This document shows positions 47,080 through 55,086 of a DNA stretch of 64,000 nucleotides, piece after piece (position 1 is the first letter of the stretch; each line of letters starts with the position of its first letter). The notes under the pieces are model-generated. The model was given only the letters and a program-made list of their open reading frames with translations. It was not told the DNA's origin and searched no databases. This stretch comes from Luoshenia tenuis (GTDB taxonomy: Bacteria; Bacillota; Clostridia; Christensenellales; GCA-900066905). The position numbers and the translations under genes are program-made. The DNA lies in the NCBI RefSeq assembly GCF_014384745.1, contig NZ_JACRSO010000001.1, forward strand, positions 434,001 through 498,000, given 5' to 3'.

Positions 47080-50000
47080 TTATTCCACGCTTTTCAGCGC
47101 CTCGATCATATCGATCTTTTGCAGCTTGCGGTGCAGTACCAGGTTGACCAGCGCGGCGAACAGCGCCGTCATCCCCGCGCCGTACAGGTAGCTCATGGGG
47201 GCGATCTCCCGGCCAAACATCACCATATCCACCTCGCAGGTCACCACCACGTACTGGTGCAAAAAGTAGCCGCCCACCAGCCCCAAAAGGATGCCCAGCA
47301 CCGTCAGCAGGGCGTTTTCCCGGCAGACATAGGCCGTCACCTCGCCATCGTAAAAGCCCAGCACCTTGATGGTAGCCAGCTCCCGCGTGCGCTCTGTAAT
47401 ATTGATATTGGCCAGGTTATAAAGCACCACAAAGGCCAGCGCCCCCGCGGCGATGATGATGACGTAAACCACGTAATTGATGCTGCTCAGCATCTGGTTG
47501 ATATCCTCCAGGCCCTTGGTGGTAAAGCGCACCTGGCGCACGGCCGCGTTGGCGGTCAGTTTCTTGGCCAGCGCATCATCCCGGGCCGCATCCTCCCCTT
47601 CCAGGCGGCAAAGGTAGGTATTGGGCTGCGCCGCCTTCCCAAAGGTCGCGGCGTACCCCTCCTGGGTCAGGTACACGTAATGGTAAACGTAGTTTTCAAC
47701 GATCGCGCCCACCACCACGCTCACCGGCTCTTCCCCATTGCCCGGCGCCTTCAGGGTGAGGGCATCTCCCACGCCGATACCCAGCAGGCTGGCCAGCTTT
47801 TCGGTGATCACCGCCTCGCCGCCGGTCACCGCGGTCTCCTCCTCAGAGGCGCGGGGGTGCAGCGAGATGTAATCCCCTAAAGGCTCTCCTTCTTCTAAAG
47901 CGACGACGATGGCATCGTTGCTGCCTCCGCCCTCCGGGCCCGTGGCCTGCATGTTCTGCATGGAGACCATAAGGGTGCTGGCCGCGCCGTCCGGGCCTTT
48001 GAGCGCGGCGGCTACCGCTTCAAGGTCGCCCGCGGCGGCATCCGGGTCAACCGATACCATCAGCTGATAGTGGCTGATCCCCTCAAACTGCCTGGGCACG
48101 ATGGACATGATGGAATCCCGCAGGCCAAAGCCGGTCAGCAGCAGCGCCATGCACCCGGCGATGCCCAGCACCGTCATCCAAAACCGGCGCTGGTAACGCA
48201 AAAGGTTGCGCGCGGTCACCTTGCGGATAAAAGAGAGCCGCTTCCAAAACCAGCCGATCCGCTCCAGCATCACCCGGCGCCCGGCCTTGGGCGCGCGCGG
48301 GCGCAACAGTTGGGAGGGGGCCTCCCGCAGCGTCGCCGCGCAGGCCGCGAAGGCCGATAGCGCCGTGCAGGCCACGGCCAGCAGCGTAGCCCCAATGGCA
48401 TAGGACGGGATAAAGGGCGTTTGCACTGGCGGCACCGTGTATAAAATGGCGTATACCGAGGATATTACCCGCGGCAGGCCCCAAAAGCCCGCCATCATCC
48501 CCAGCGCGCAGCCCAAAAGCGTGCTAAGCAGCGCGTACGCCACATATTTAAAGGCCACCGCCCAGGGCCTGTAACCCAGGGCCTTGAGCACGCCGATATG
48601 GGTGCGCTGCTCTTCTACCATACGGGTCATCGTGGTCAGGCTGACCAGGGCCGCCACCAGGAAAAACAGCACCGGGAACACATCCGCTACCGCCGTCACC
48701 CGGGCCGCATCCTCATCGTAACCGGAAAACCCTGCGTTATCCCTGCGGTCCAGCACGTACCAGCGGCAACTGGTCACCCCGTCCAGCTGCTGCTGCGCCG
48801 TATCGATCTGCGCCTGCGCCTCATCCAGCTGCCCTTGGGTTTCGGCCTTTTGCGTTTCAAGCTCCGCCAGGCCCGCATCGTACGCCGCCTGTGCCTCGTC
48901 CAGCCGGGCGCGCGCTAAGGCGAGCGCCTGGTACCCCTCCCGGCGGCCGGTTTCCAGCGCTGTGCGCTGGCGCTCCAGCTCCTGGCGCCCCTGTTGCAGC
49001 TGGGCTTTAGCGGCATCCAGCTGGCTGCGCGCATCGGAAATCGCCGTGCGGCCGGCAGATAGCGCAGCCCTCCCCTGCTCAAGCTCGGCCGCCGCCTGGG
49101 CAAGCTGCGCATCCCATGCTTCCAGGGCCTGCTGGGTCTCCTGCGCTGCCTCCAGTTTGGGGCGCAGCGCCTCTACCGCAGGCTTTAGCGCCTCATAGCG
49201 GGCCACCAAAAGGGCATAGGTCTCATCCCCTGGCGTGGGGTAGGCCGCGATCTGCGCAGCCAGCGCATCAAAATCCGCCACCTGCTTTTCCAGCGCCTCT
49301 ATCTGGGGCCGTTGTGCCTCAAAGTCCGCCTGGCCCTGCTCCAGCTGCGCCTTTCGCGCCTGGTATTCCGCCTCATTTTCCTCAAGCGCTGCCTGCTGCT
49401 CATCCAAAAGTGCGGCCTGCTGCTCCAACGCCTGTTGCTGGACTTCCAACTCCAACTGGCCCGCGTCGATCTGCGCCTGGGCTTGTTCTATGGCCTGCGC
49501 TCCGGCCTCCAGCTTTTCGGCCAGCTCCGCCTGGCTGCGGGCGTACTCCGCCTCCCCCTGCTCAATGGCCTGCGCCCCTTCATCCAGCTCCGCCTGGGCC
49601 GCCTCAAGCGCGGCGTCCCGCTCTTGCCCGGCGCTTTCCAACGCTTCCCGGGCATCGGAGAGCTTTTCTTGCGCCTGGCCGCGCACATCGCTTAACCGCT
49701 GCGCCGCGCGGCTCTCCCCCAGCGTTTCCAGCTGCTGCGCCACCGGGTCTACCACATCCCAATAGGGCTGCAAAAAGCTGTTAAGGCCGGATGCGCCGGA
49801 TACGGTGAGCTGTACCTGGGTATAGACCTCGCTCTCAAAGGCGGACTGGGGCAGGTAAACAAAAGCATCCGCCTGCCCGTTGCCCAGGGTGCTGGTGCCC
49901 CGCTCCAGATCGATAAACAGCGGGCTTTCCACCGTCCCTGCGATGCGGAAGGTCTGCCTGCCAAGGTGCGGCTCATCCTGCTGGCCTTCCTGCGCGCCGC

Positions 50001-50484
50001 GCCCCTCATCCAGGGTAAGGGTATCCCCCACCGCAAGGCCCGCGCGCTGGCATAGCCGGGTATCGACCAGGCACTCGTCCTCGCTTTGGGGCCAGGCGCC
50101 CTCCACCAGGCTGGGCCGGCTGAGCATCTGCTCTCCCTGCGGCGGGATGGAATAAAGTTTGACCACCGTTTCCGCCGTGTCCTGCACCACCAGCGCATCT
50201 AACTGATAGCCGGGCTGCACCTGGGCAGCGCCCGTCTGGGCCTGTAAAGCCTGCACGTCCTCCTGGGTGAAGCCCAGGGTGGAGAGCAGCTCCAGGTCCA
50301 TCATCTGCTGGCGGTCAAAATATCCGTCGGCGCTCTGGCGCATATCCGGCCCCGTGGCCCGCAGGCCTACAAAAAAGGCTACGCCCAGCGCCACGATCAC
50401 GGTGATGGAGATAAAGCGCCCCGCCGTGCGGGCGATCTCCCGGCGCAGGTCCCGCAAAAGCATGGGGCCGCTGTTATTTCTCAT
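47080..50484 (-). CDS. Large FtsX-type ABC permease with long coiled-coil extracytoplasmic part
   Basis: 1134 residues. One N-terminal membrane helix (AGRFISITVIVALGVAFFVG), a MacB-like ectodomain, a long coiled coil with Ala/Gln/Glu-rich heptads (about residues 265-570, for example AELDEGAQAIEQGEAEYARS), then two FtsX permease blocks (VFPVLFFLVAALVSLTTMTR ... and near the C-terminus INYVVYVIIIAAGALAFVVL). The pattern matches the large FtsX-like permeases of Bacillota. No ATPase gene lies beside it, so its partner must be encoded elsewhere. Confidence 0.9.
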   Translation of the reverse strand: MRNNSGPMLLRDLRREIARTAGRFISITVIVALGVAFFVGLRATGPDMRQSADGYFDRQQMMDLELLSTLGFTQEDVQALQAQTGAAQVQPGYQLDALVVQDTAETVVKLYSIPPQGEQMLSRPSLVEGAWPQSEDECLVDTRLCQRAGLAVGDTLTLDEGRGAQEGQQDEPHLGRQTFRIAGTVESPLFIDLERGTSTLGNGQADAFVYLPQSAFESEVYTQVQLTVSGASGLNSFLQPYWDVVDPVAQQLETLGESRAAQRLSDVRGQAQEKLSDAREALESAGQERDAALEAAQAELDEGAQAIEQGEAEYARSQAELAEKLEAGAQAIEQAQAQIDAGQLELEVQQQALEQQAALLDEQQAALEENEAEYQARKAQLEQGQADFEAQRPQIEALEKQVADFDALAAQIAAYPTPGDETYALLVARYEALKPAVEALRPKLEAAQETQQALEAWDAQLAQAAAELEQGRAALSAGRTAISDARSQLDAAKAQLQQGRQELERQRTALETGRREGYQALALARARLDEAQAAYDAGLAELETQKAETQGQLDEAQAQIDTAQQQLDGVTSCRWYVLDRRDNAGFSGYDEDAARVTAVADVFPVLFFLVAALVSLTTMTRMVEEQRTHIGVLKALGYRPWAVAFKYVAYALLSTLLGCALGMMAGFWGLPRVISSVYAILYTVPPVQTPFIPSYAIGATLLAVACTALSAFAACAATLREAPSQLLRPRAPKAGRRVMLERIGWFWKRLSFIRKVTARNLLRYQRRFWMTVLGIAGCMALLLTGFGLRDSIMSIVPRQFEGISHYQLMVSVDPDAAAGDLEAVAAALKGPDGAASTLMVSMQNMQATGPEGGGSNDAIVVALEEGEPLGDYISLHPRASEEETAVTGGEAVITEKLASLLGIGVGDALTLKAPGNGEEPVSVVVGAIVENYVYHYVYLTQEGYAATFGKAAQPNTYLCRLEGEDAARDDALAKKLTANAAVRQVRFTTKGLEDINQMLSSINYVVYVIIIAAGALAFVVLYNLANINITERTRELATIKVLGFYDGEVTAYVCRENALLTVLGILLGLVGGYFLHQYVVVTCEVDMVMFGREIAPMSYLYGAGMTALFAALVNLVLHRKLQKIDMIEALKSVE

Positions 50485-50567
50485 GCTTGCCTCCTTAAAA
50501 ATGCGAAAACCACTCTATCTTGTCAGTATATCACACTTTTTCCCGTTGCCACCACAATCCAGCGGGG

Positions 50568-50596
50568 TTGACAGGAACGTCTACAATATCTATTCT
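50568..50596 (+). promoter_or_regulatory. Promoter of the lipoprotein gene
   Basis: TTGACA at 50568-50573, 17 bases, TATTCT at 50591-50596; 70 bases before the start codon. Confidence 0.7.
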
Positions 50597-50665
50597 TAAT
50601 ATGTATTATGCAAATATGCCTCATTGAGAGAATGGGCAGATTTGAGAAAGAGAGAGGGAAAAAAC

Positions 50666-51253
50666 ATGAAAACCAAAACGCTGATCTGCGCACTTCTATG
50701 CGCCCTTTTAGCCGCAACGCTGATGCTGGGCGGCTGCGCCGCGCCGGCTCCCGAGGCCACCCCATCCCCCAGCGCCACGCCGGAAGCCACCGCCACCCCG
50801 CAGGCCACTGCTACGCCCCAAGCGTCCGCCTCATCTGCCGCCGGCGACGATGAAACCAGCCTGTTGCGTTATATTAACGATATGACCAGCAAAGCCAACG
50901 CCCTTTCCACCTCCATGACGGATGTTGGCAAGGCCTTCCAGAACCTGGCCGAGGCGGACGAAGCCTGGGCGCAGGATATTTTGGATAAGATCGAGACCTG
51001 TAAAAAGGACTGCGAAAACTTTAAAAACATGCAGGCGCCTTCCATCTTCCAGGAGACCCAGCAGCTCTACAGCGAGGCCGCAGAAAAATTCATCGCCGCG
51101 CTGAACCAATACCGCGATGGCATCAACGATTACATGTCCTCCAAGGATGTGAACAAGCTGGTGGACTATGTGACCCAGGCCAATGACCTGCTGCTGGATG
51201 GCAGCCAAACGATGCAGGAAGGCGCCCAGGCCATGCAGGACGCGGTAAAATAA
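50666..51253 (+). CDS. Secreted lipoprotein with helical body
   Basis: 195 residues from the ATG at 50666 (MKTKTLICALLCALLAATLM) with lipobox LGGC. A Pro/Thr/Ala-rich stalk (ATPSPSATPEATATPQATAT) leads to a mostly helical domain (MTSKANALSTSMTDVGKAFQ, DKIETCKKDCENFKNM). It is anchored to the outer face of the membrane. No catalytic motif. Divergent from the permease gene, so they may share regulation. Confidence 0.8.
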   Translation: MKTKTLICALLCALLAATLMLGGCAAPAPEATPSPSATPEATATPQATATPQASASSAAGDDETSLLRYINDMTSKANALSTSMTDVGKAFQNLAEADEAWAQDILDKIETCKKDCENFKNMQAPSIFQETQQLYSEAAEKFIAALNQYRDGINDYMSSKDVNKLVDYVTQANDLLLDGSQTMQEGAQAMQDAVK

Positions 51254-51299
51254 GCTTTTGCGCGTACGCCGCATGAAAAAAAGCATAATGGCATACCTT

Positions 51300-51329
51300 A
51301 AGGGCGGGAAGCGCAAGCGACCCGCCCTT
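51300..51329 (+). terminator. Terminator after the lipoprotein gene
   Basis: A 9-bp stem AAGGGCGGG / CCCGCCCTT with a 12-base loop, followed by TTTTTG. Confidence 0.8.
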
Positions 51330-51359
51330 TTTGCCCCCTATCTTAGGCGCCCGGCCGGT

Positions 51360-51388
51360 TTGCTTTTCAAAGTATGGGGGTGTACAAT
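51360..51388 (+). promoter_or_regulatory. Promoter of the 100-residue protein gene
   Basis: TTGCTT at 51360-51365, 17 bases, TACAAT at 51383-51388, about 29 bases before the start. Confidence 0.65.
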
Positions 51389-51416
51389 AAGGTAAAGCTT
51401 AGCAAAGGAGGAATGG

Positions 51417-51716
51417 TTGGAAATGAGGACGCTTTCAAAGGTTCGCGAATTTGCCGGCGAGGCCAGCAACGCCCTGTTTAATAAGCAGCAGGCCGTTACC
51501 GTTACGCTGCGGCTGCTGGAGATGGAGGCCAACGACCCCAACAATACCCCGGAGGAGAGCCGTATTTTGAAAACGGCGATCTCCAAAGCCGAGTTCCGCT
51601 ATCTGGACCTGACCCGGACCGATACGGATGCGCTGCTGGATTCCCTGGGCGTGGCCCGCTTTACCACCCAGGATATCGTATCCGCGGTGGAGGACATCAT
51701 CTTTAACGCACAATAA
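51417..51716 (+). CDS. Small helical protein
   Basis: 99 residues if the TTG at 51417 is used (AAAGGAGG five bases upstream); an ATG at 51423 gives 97. Sequence MRTLSKVREFAGEASNALFN ... EVNDPNNTPEESR-like MEANDPNNTPEESRILKTAI and DIVSAVEDIIFNAQ is entirely helical. Not recognised. Monocistronic, with its own promoter and a terminator. Confidence 0.65.
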   Translation: MEMRTLSKVREFAGEASNALFNKQQAVTVTLRLLEMEANDPNNTPEESRILKTAISKAEFRYLDLTRTDTDALLDSLGVARFTTQDIVSAVEDIIFNAQ

Positions 51717-51732
51717 CCCTGGTAGGGTTGCG

Positions 51733-51758
51733 CGGCGCAGGGGATACCCCCTGCGCCG
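51733..51758 (+). terminator. Terminator after the small helical gene
   Basis: An 11-bp stem CGGCGCAGGGG / CCCCTGCGCCG with 4-base loop, followed by TTTGTATTT. Confidence 0.75.
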
Positions 51759-51913
51759 TTTGTATTTCTACCGTTTCAGGCTATGCCCGATCCATAGGTG
51801 TAAGGGCTGCCCGGGCAACCGTCACCGCCGACTCATCGGTGGAATACCGATGCTATATCAAATTGATACATGAGTCATGTTCACATAAGTTATACTTAAG
51901 GAGGACAAGTCTC

Positions 51914-52264
51914 ATGAAATATCTGCATCGCCTTGCCCGAAACATCAAATCTCTGCGCGCCATCCATGCCCTAACGCAAGAGGACCTTTCCCTGAATACC
52001 GAGATCAGCCTCTCGGTGCTGCGCGAGCTGGAGCATGGCCGGGGCAACCCGACTTTAAGCACGCTGGAGCGCCTGGCAGACGGCTTGGATGTGGACCTGT
52101 CCAGCCTGCTGGCAGAAAATTGCAAACTGCACATCATGGATGTTTACCTGCCACTGTTCAAACAGCTCAATGGCTTCCAATCCCTCAGCCCTGAAAATCA
52201 GGCCGCGGCCATACAATCCTTCAGCGATTTTATTAAGATCGTCTTTAAAACACAGCAACATTGA
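51914..52264 (+). CDS. XRE-family transcriptional regulator
   Basis: 116 residues from the ATG at 51914 (MKYLHRLARNIKSLRAIHAL), AAGGAGG 10 bases upstream. HTH_3 domain: LTQEDLSLNTEISLSVLREL, EHGRGNPTLSTLERLADGLD. The C-terminal half (ENCKLHIMDVYLPLFKQLNG) may be a small ligand or dimer part. Target genes not visible; neighbours have separate promoters. Confidence 0.85.
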   Translation: MKYLHRLARNIKSLRAIHALTQEDLSLNTEISLSVLRELEHGRGNPTLSTLERLADGLDVDLSSLLAENCKLHIMDVYLPLFKQLNGFQSLSPENQAAAIQSFSDFIKIVFKTQQH

Positions 52265-52420
52265 CCTTGCGGATATAGAATGGCCCGCTGTCTAGGAGAA
52301 CCAGCGGGCCGCAGGTGGTTTTGGTGGGACCTGCGTTATTAGGATAGCGCGCCCCGGCCGCAAACACAATCCTTCCTATGCGCGGCAGGGCGCCGTTATA
52401 GCAGCGGCCGCGCATAGCCC

Positions 52421-52690
52421 TTACAGCGCCGGGCGGCAGGCGGCCTCCAATACCCGGCGCACCTTTTCCATATCCGGCACGCCCTCGTGCAGCTTTTGCC
52501 CGCCCACATAGAAGGTAGGCACGTAATAATAATCGTACCGGTCCGCCAACTCCTTTTGCGCACGCTCGTCGATCACCCGCAGCGGGATCTTGCTATACTC
52601 CGGGTTCTCTCGGCAGAGCTGGTCGATCAGCCTTTTCGCCTCATGGCAATAAGGGCAATCGGGCAGAATAAACATCAGTATCTCCTGCAT
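52421..52690 (-). CDS. Glutaredoxin-like thiol protein
   Basis: 89 residues from the ATG at 52690. The CPYC motif in MFILPDCPYCHEAKRLI and the cis-Pro in YYVPTFYVGGQ are those of a thioredoxin-fold protein. It may reduce disulfides. Upstream sits an esterase on the same strand; a GAAGGGAG sequence precedes the start. Confidence 0.88.
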   Translation of the reverse strand: MQEILMFILPDCPYCHEAKRLIDQLCRENPEYSKIPLRVIDERAQKELADRYDYYYVPTFYVGGQKLHEGVPDMEKVRRVLEAACRPAL

Positions 52691-52720
52691 TTTGCTTCTC
52701 CCTTCATCAATCATCATTCA

Positions 52721-53446
52721 TTAGTCTGGCCCAGCGTCAGGGGCCATATCCCCATAATCAGAATTCGTCAGATAGGGCGCCGCCCAGCAAAGCGCCCTTT
52801 GCCAGCGCGCCGGGATGCCGGTAAAATGCCCGCCCCGGTTCCACTGGAGGGTAACGCGTCCCGGCCCCAACCGCCCGGATAAAAGCGCGTAGCTGCTGCG
52901 CGTAGCCTCCCCCACGGCGCGCATACGCGCAGGGCCGCCATGCTCCTCCGCGCGCCCCAGGGAAAGGTAGATGCGGCCGGCCTGCAGCGGGGTATCCTGC
53001 AGGTATCTTAGCCACCCATCGTACCATAGCGAGCCGGACAGCGAGGCGACCAGCCCAAACGCCCCGCATTGCCCCGCGGCCCATAGCGCAAACAGGCCGC
53101 CCAGCGAGTAACCCGCCAGCAGCCTGCGGCAGGGCCGCTCCTCCACCGGCGCCCGCAGCGCCAGCGCCGGCAGCGCCTGTCCGGTCAAAAAATCCAAAAA
53201 ATCCTGCGCCTGCCCGGTAAAGGGCCTGTCCGCCTGCAGCGGCGGGGCAGCCCAGGGGGTGTAATCCCGCATGCCATCAGCCTGTACGGCCATCAGCACC
53301 ATATCCGGCAGGTTCTGGGCCAGGGCAGGCAGCTGCTCTGGTTCCAGCCCGCAAAGCAGCGCGCAGCCATAAGGCCCTTTTCCCCGGGGCGCCAAAACCG
53401 CGCACACTCGCCCGGACAGGTCAAATTTTTCCAAATTTCCCTGCAT
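52721..53446 (-). CDS. Alpha/beta hydrolase, putative esterase (YbbA/Fes-like)
   Basis: 241 residues. Nucleophile elbow LLAGYSLGGLFALWAAGQ with Ser in GYSLG, and SLSGSLWYDGWLRYLQ, the pattern of the putative esterase family including siderophore esterases. The catalytic His is probably in NRGGHFTGI. No signal peptide, so cytoplasmic. Start behind AAAGGAGG. Confidence 0.82.
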   Translation of the reverse strand: MQGNLEKFDLSGRVCAVLAPRGKGPYGCALLCGLEPEQLPALAQNLPDMVLMAVQADGMRDYTPWAAPPLQADRPFTGQAQDFLDFLTGQALPALALRAPVEERPCRRLLAGYSLGGLFALWAAGQCGAFGLVASLSGSLWYDGWLRYLQDTPLQAGRIYLSLGRAEEHGGPARMRAVGEATRSSYALLSGRLGPGRVTLQWNRGGHFTGIPARWQRALCWAAPYLTNSDYGDMAPDAGPD

Positions 53447-53476
53447 GGCCGCCCTCCTTTATGGCAAAACAACCTA

Positions 53477-54136
53477 TTAATGCTCTCCGTCAAAATACAC
53501 GTCCCGGTCGCTTAAAAGCGGCGGGCGGCGGCGCACCCACAGCGCCAGCACCAGCGCCGCGATGTTCGCCGCGTAGATCCAGTACACCCCCACAGGCCCC
53601 AGCCCAAACTGCACCAGGCACAGCGTAAGGCCAACCAGCATGGGGATGGCTACCAGCCGGCCGCACAGCTTCTGGTGCATCTCCGGCCCGGCAAACAGGG
53701 ATTTGCGCCGTTCAAAATAGATCAGGTTGGGCAGCGCGAAGGCCGCCAGCAGCAAAAGCATCTGCCAGGGCATATAAAGCGGCAGCAAGGGGGCTACCGC
53801 CAAAAAAATGCGGTTGCCCCGGAAGCCCGCCGCCCGCCGCCGGGCCAGCGGAACGACCAGGTACGCCGCCAGCGCCGCCGGGCTCAGCGAGGCTGCCGCA
53901 ATCAGCAGCGCCATGCCCTGCATCCCCATCTCCCAGGCGGGCAGCACCAAAGCGGGCAGCGTTAAAAACGCAAAATACGCCACAGCAGCCAGCGCGTAAA
54001 CCGGCAGGCAGCCATAAATATAGTAGGGCAGCCACCGGCAGCTAAAAGATGGCGTGGACGCGCATGGGCCCTGCGCGGCAAGCGGCGCGCCCTTGCCCTT
54101 ACTTTTTTTCTTTTTTCGGTTTTTATGGTTGGGCAT
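53477..54136 (-). CDS. Multi-span membrane protein with basic N-terminus
   Basis: 219 residues. Very basic start (MPNHKNRKKKKSKGKG), then about six hydrophobic segments (YALAAVAYFAFLTLPALVLP, LLPLYMPWQMLLLLAAFALP). No recognised domain. Close to the esterase gene (30 bases) and probably cotranscribed. Confidence 0.68.
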   Translation of the reverse strand: MPNHKNRKKKKSKGKGAPLAAQGPCASTPSFSCRWLPYYIYGCLPVYALAAVAYFAFLTLPALVLPAWEMGMQGMALLIAAASLSPAALAAYLVVPLARRRAAGFRGNRIFLAVAPLLPLYMPWQMLLLLAAFALPNLIYFERRKSLFAGPEMHQKLCGRLVAIPMLVGLTLCLVQFGLGPVGVYWIYAANIAALVLALWVRRRPPLLSDRDVYFDGEH

Positions 54137-54337
54137 GCCCGTTCCTCCAAATCGCTTTTATGTCTAAGCGCCGCCCAATGCGGCCGCGTTAGAATCGGTT
54201 ATTTTTATTATACCTCCTGAGCCGTTGGCGGGCAAATCCGCCTTCTAGGCAAAATTTTAAGCTAGGAATTGCCAGCTTGTTTTCGCCCACGCCGGGGAAA
54301 GCTAGGGTTAACCCAAAACAAAGGAGGTATGTTAAGC

Positions 54338-54508
54338 ATGAGTGATTGCATGGGCCGTCAGGCCATCCACTGCGATGTGACCAAGTGCGCGTTCAACGAG
54401 GACAGTTGCCGCTGCGGGCTGGACGCCATCGACGTTTGCAACTGCCGCGACGATGGGACCGGGCGCAAAGAAGACCAGAGCATGTGCGCCAGCTTCCAGC
54501 AGCGCTAG
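54338..54508 (+). CDS. DUF1540 protein
   Basis: 56 residues from the ATG at 54338 (10 bases after GGAGG; a nearer ATG at 54329 is too close). MSDCMGRQAIHCDVTKCAFN ... CRCGLDAIDVCNCRDDG and a final MCASF give the DUF1540 Cys pattern (C-x-V-x-x-C-x-Y/F-N). Such small proteins of Clostridia are thought to bind metal. First of a tandem pair. Confidence 0.88.
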   Translation: MSDCMGRQAIHCDVTKCAFNEDSCRCGLDAIDVCNCRDDGTGRKEDQSMCASFQQR

Positions 54509-54526
54509 CCTAAAGGAGGCGCAAGA

Positions 54527-54931
54527 ATGAGACCGAGTTTACGTTGCCTGGCTACCAGTTGCGCGTATAACAACAACTACCGGTGCGGCGCTGGGGATAT
54601 CGAAGTGGTGGACGACCACGCCCCCGTCGTGCGCTGCTCCACCTACAGCTACCGTCTGGGCGAGGAGGATACGCCCAACAAGCCCACCGAGGGTATGTCC
54701 ACCTTTGGTTTTATCGAGGTGGATTTTGCGGGCGTTGGCATTGCCTCCCCCATCACCGGCGCGTCCGTACGGATGGAGGACCATAACCCGGCGGTGCTGT
54801 GTACGGCCAGGGAGTGCCTGTACAATGCAGACCTGCAATGTACGGCAGGGCAGCTGAAGATCGGCATGCCCTCCCAGCAGCCCACCCAAGAGGCGGCCTG
54901 CGAAACCTACCGGCCCCAGGGACGGGAATAG
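54527..54931 (+). CDS. Double DUF1540 protein
   Basis: 134 residues holding two DUF1540 units: RCLATSCAYNNNYRCGAGDI ... CSTYSYR (about residues 6-43) and VLCTARECLYNADLQCTAGQ ... ACETYRP (about residues 89-130). A Gly/Ala-rich linker joins them. Cotranscribed with the first DUF1540 gene, 18 bases upstream. Presumed metal-binding; role unknown. Confidence 0.88.
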   Translation: MRPSLRCLATSCAYNNNYRCGAGDIEVVDDHAPVVRCSTYSYRLGEEDTPNKPTEGMSTFGFIEVDFAGVGIASPITGASVRMEDHNPAVLCTARECLYNADLQCTAGQLKIGMPSQQPTQEAACETYRPQGRE

Positions 54932-54948
54932 GCACATCCAAGCAAAAG

Positions 54949-54969
54949 GCGCGGGATTATTTCCCGCGC
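54949..54969 (+). terminator. Terminator after the DUF1540 pair
   Basis: An 8-bp stem GCGCGGGA / TCCCGCGC with a 5-base loop and TTTTTTG. Confidence 0.88.
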
Positions 54970-55086
54970 TTTTTTGTTTATAAGCTTTCCTTAAATTCTT
55001 ATGGCAACTATGCTATAATCTAAATGAACAGCGCCCCGGCAACGGCGCTAAAAGAGAAAAGCCAAAGATAAAAAGGAGGGCTTGCT

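Noticed and set aside
49116..49784. 222-residue Pro/Ala-rich plus-strand open frame
   Set aside because: Antisense shadow of the Ala/Gln/Glu-rich coiled coil of the permease.
52265..52420. Small RNA or gene in the gap between the XRE regulator and the glutaredoxin gene
   Set aside because: GC-rich with short inverted repeats but no promoter or clear stem with a U tract; nothing firm can be claimed.
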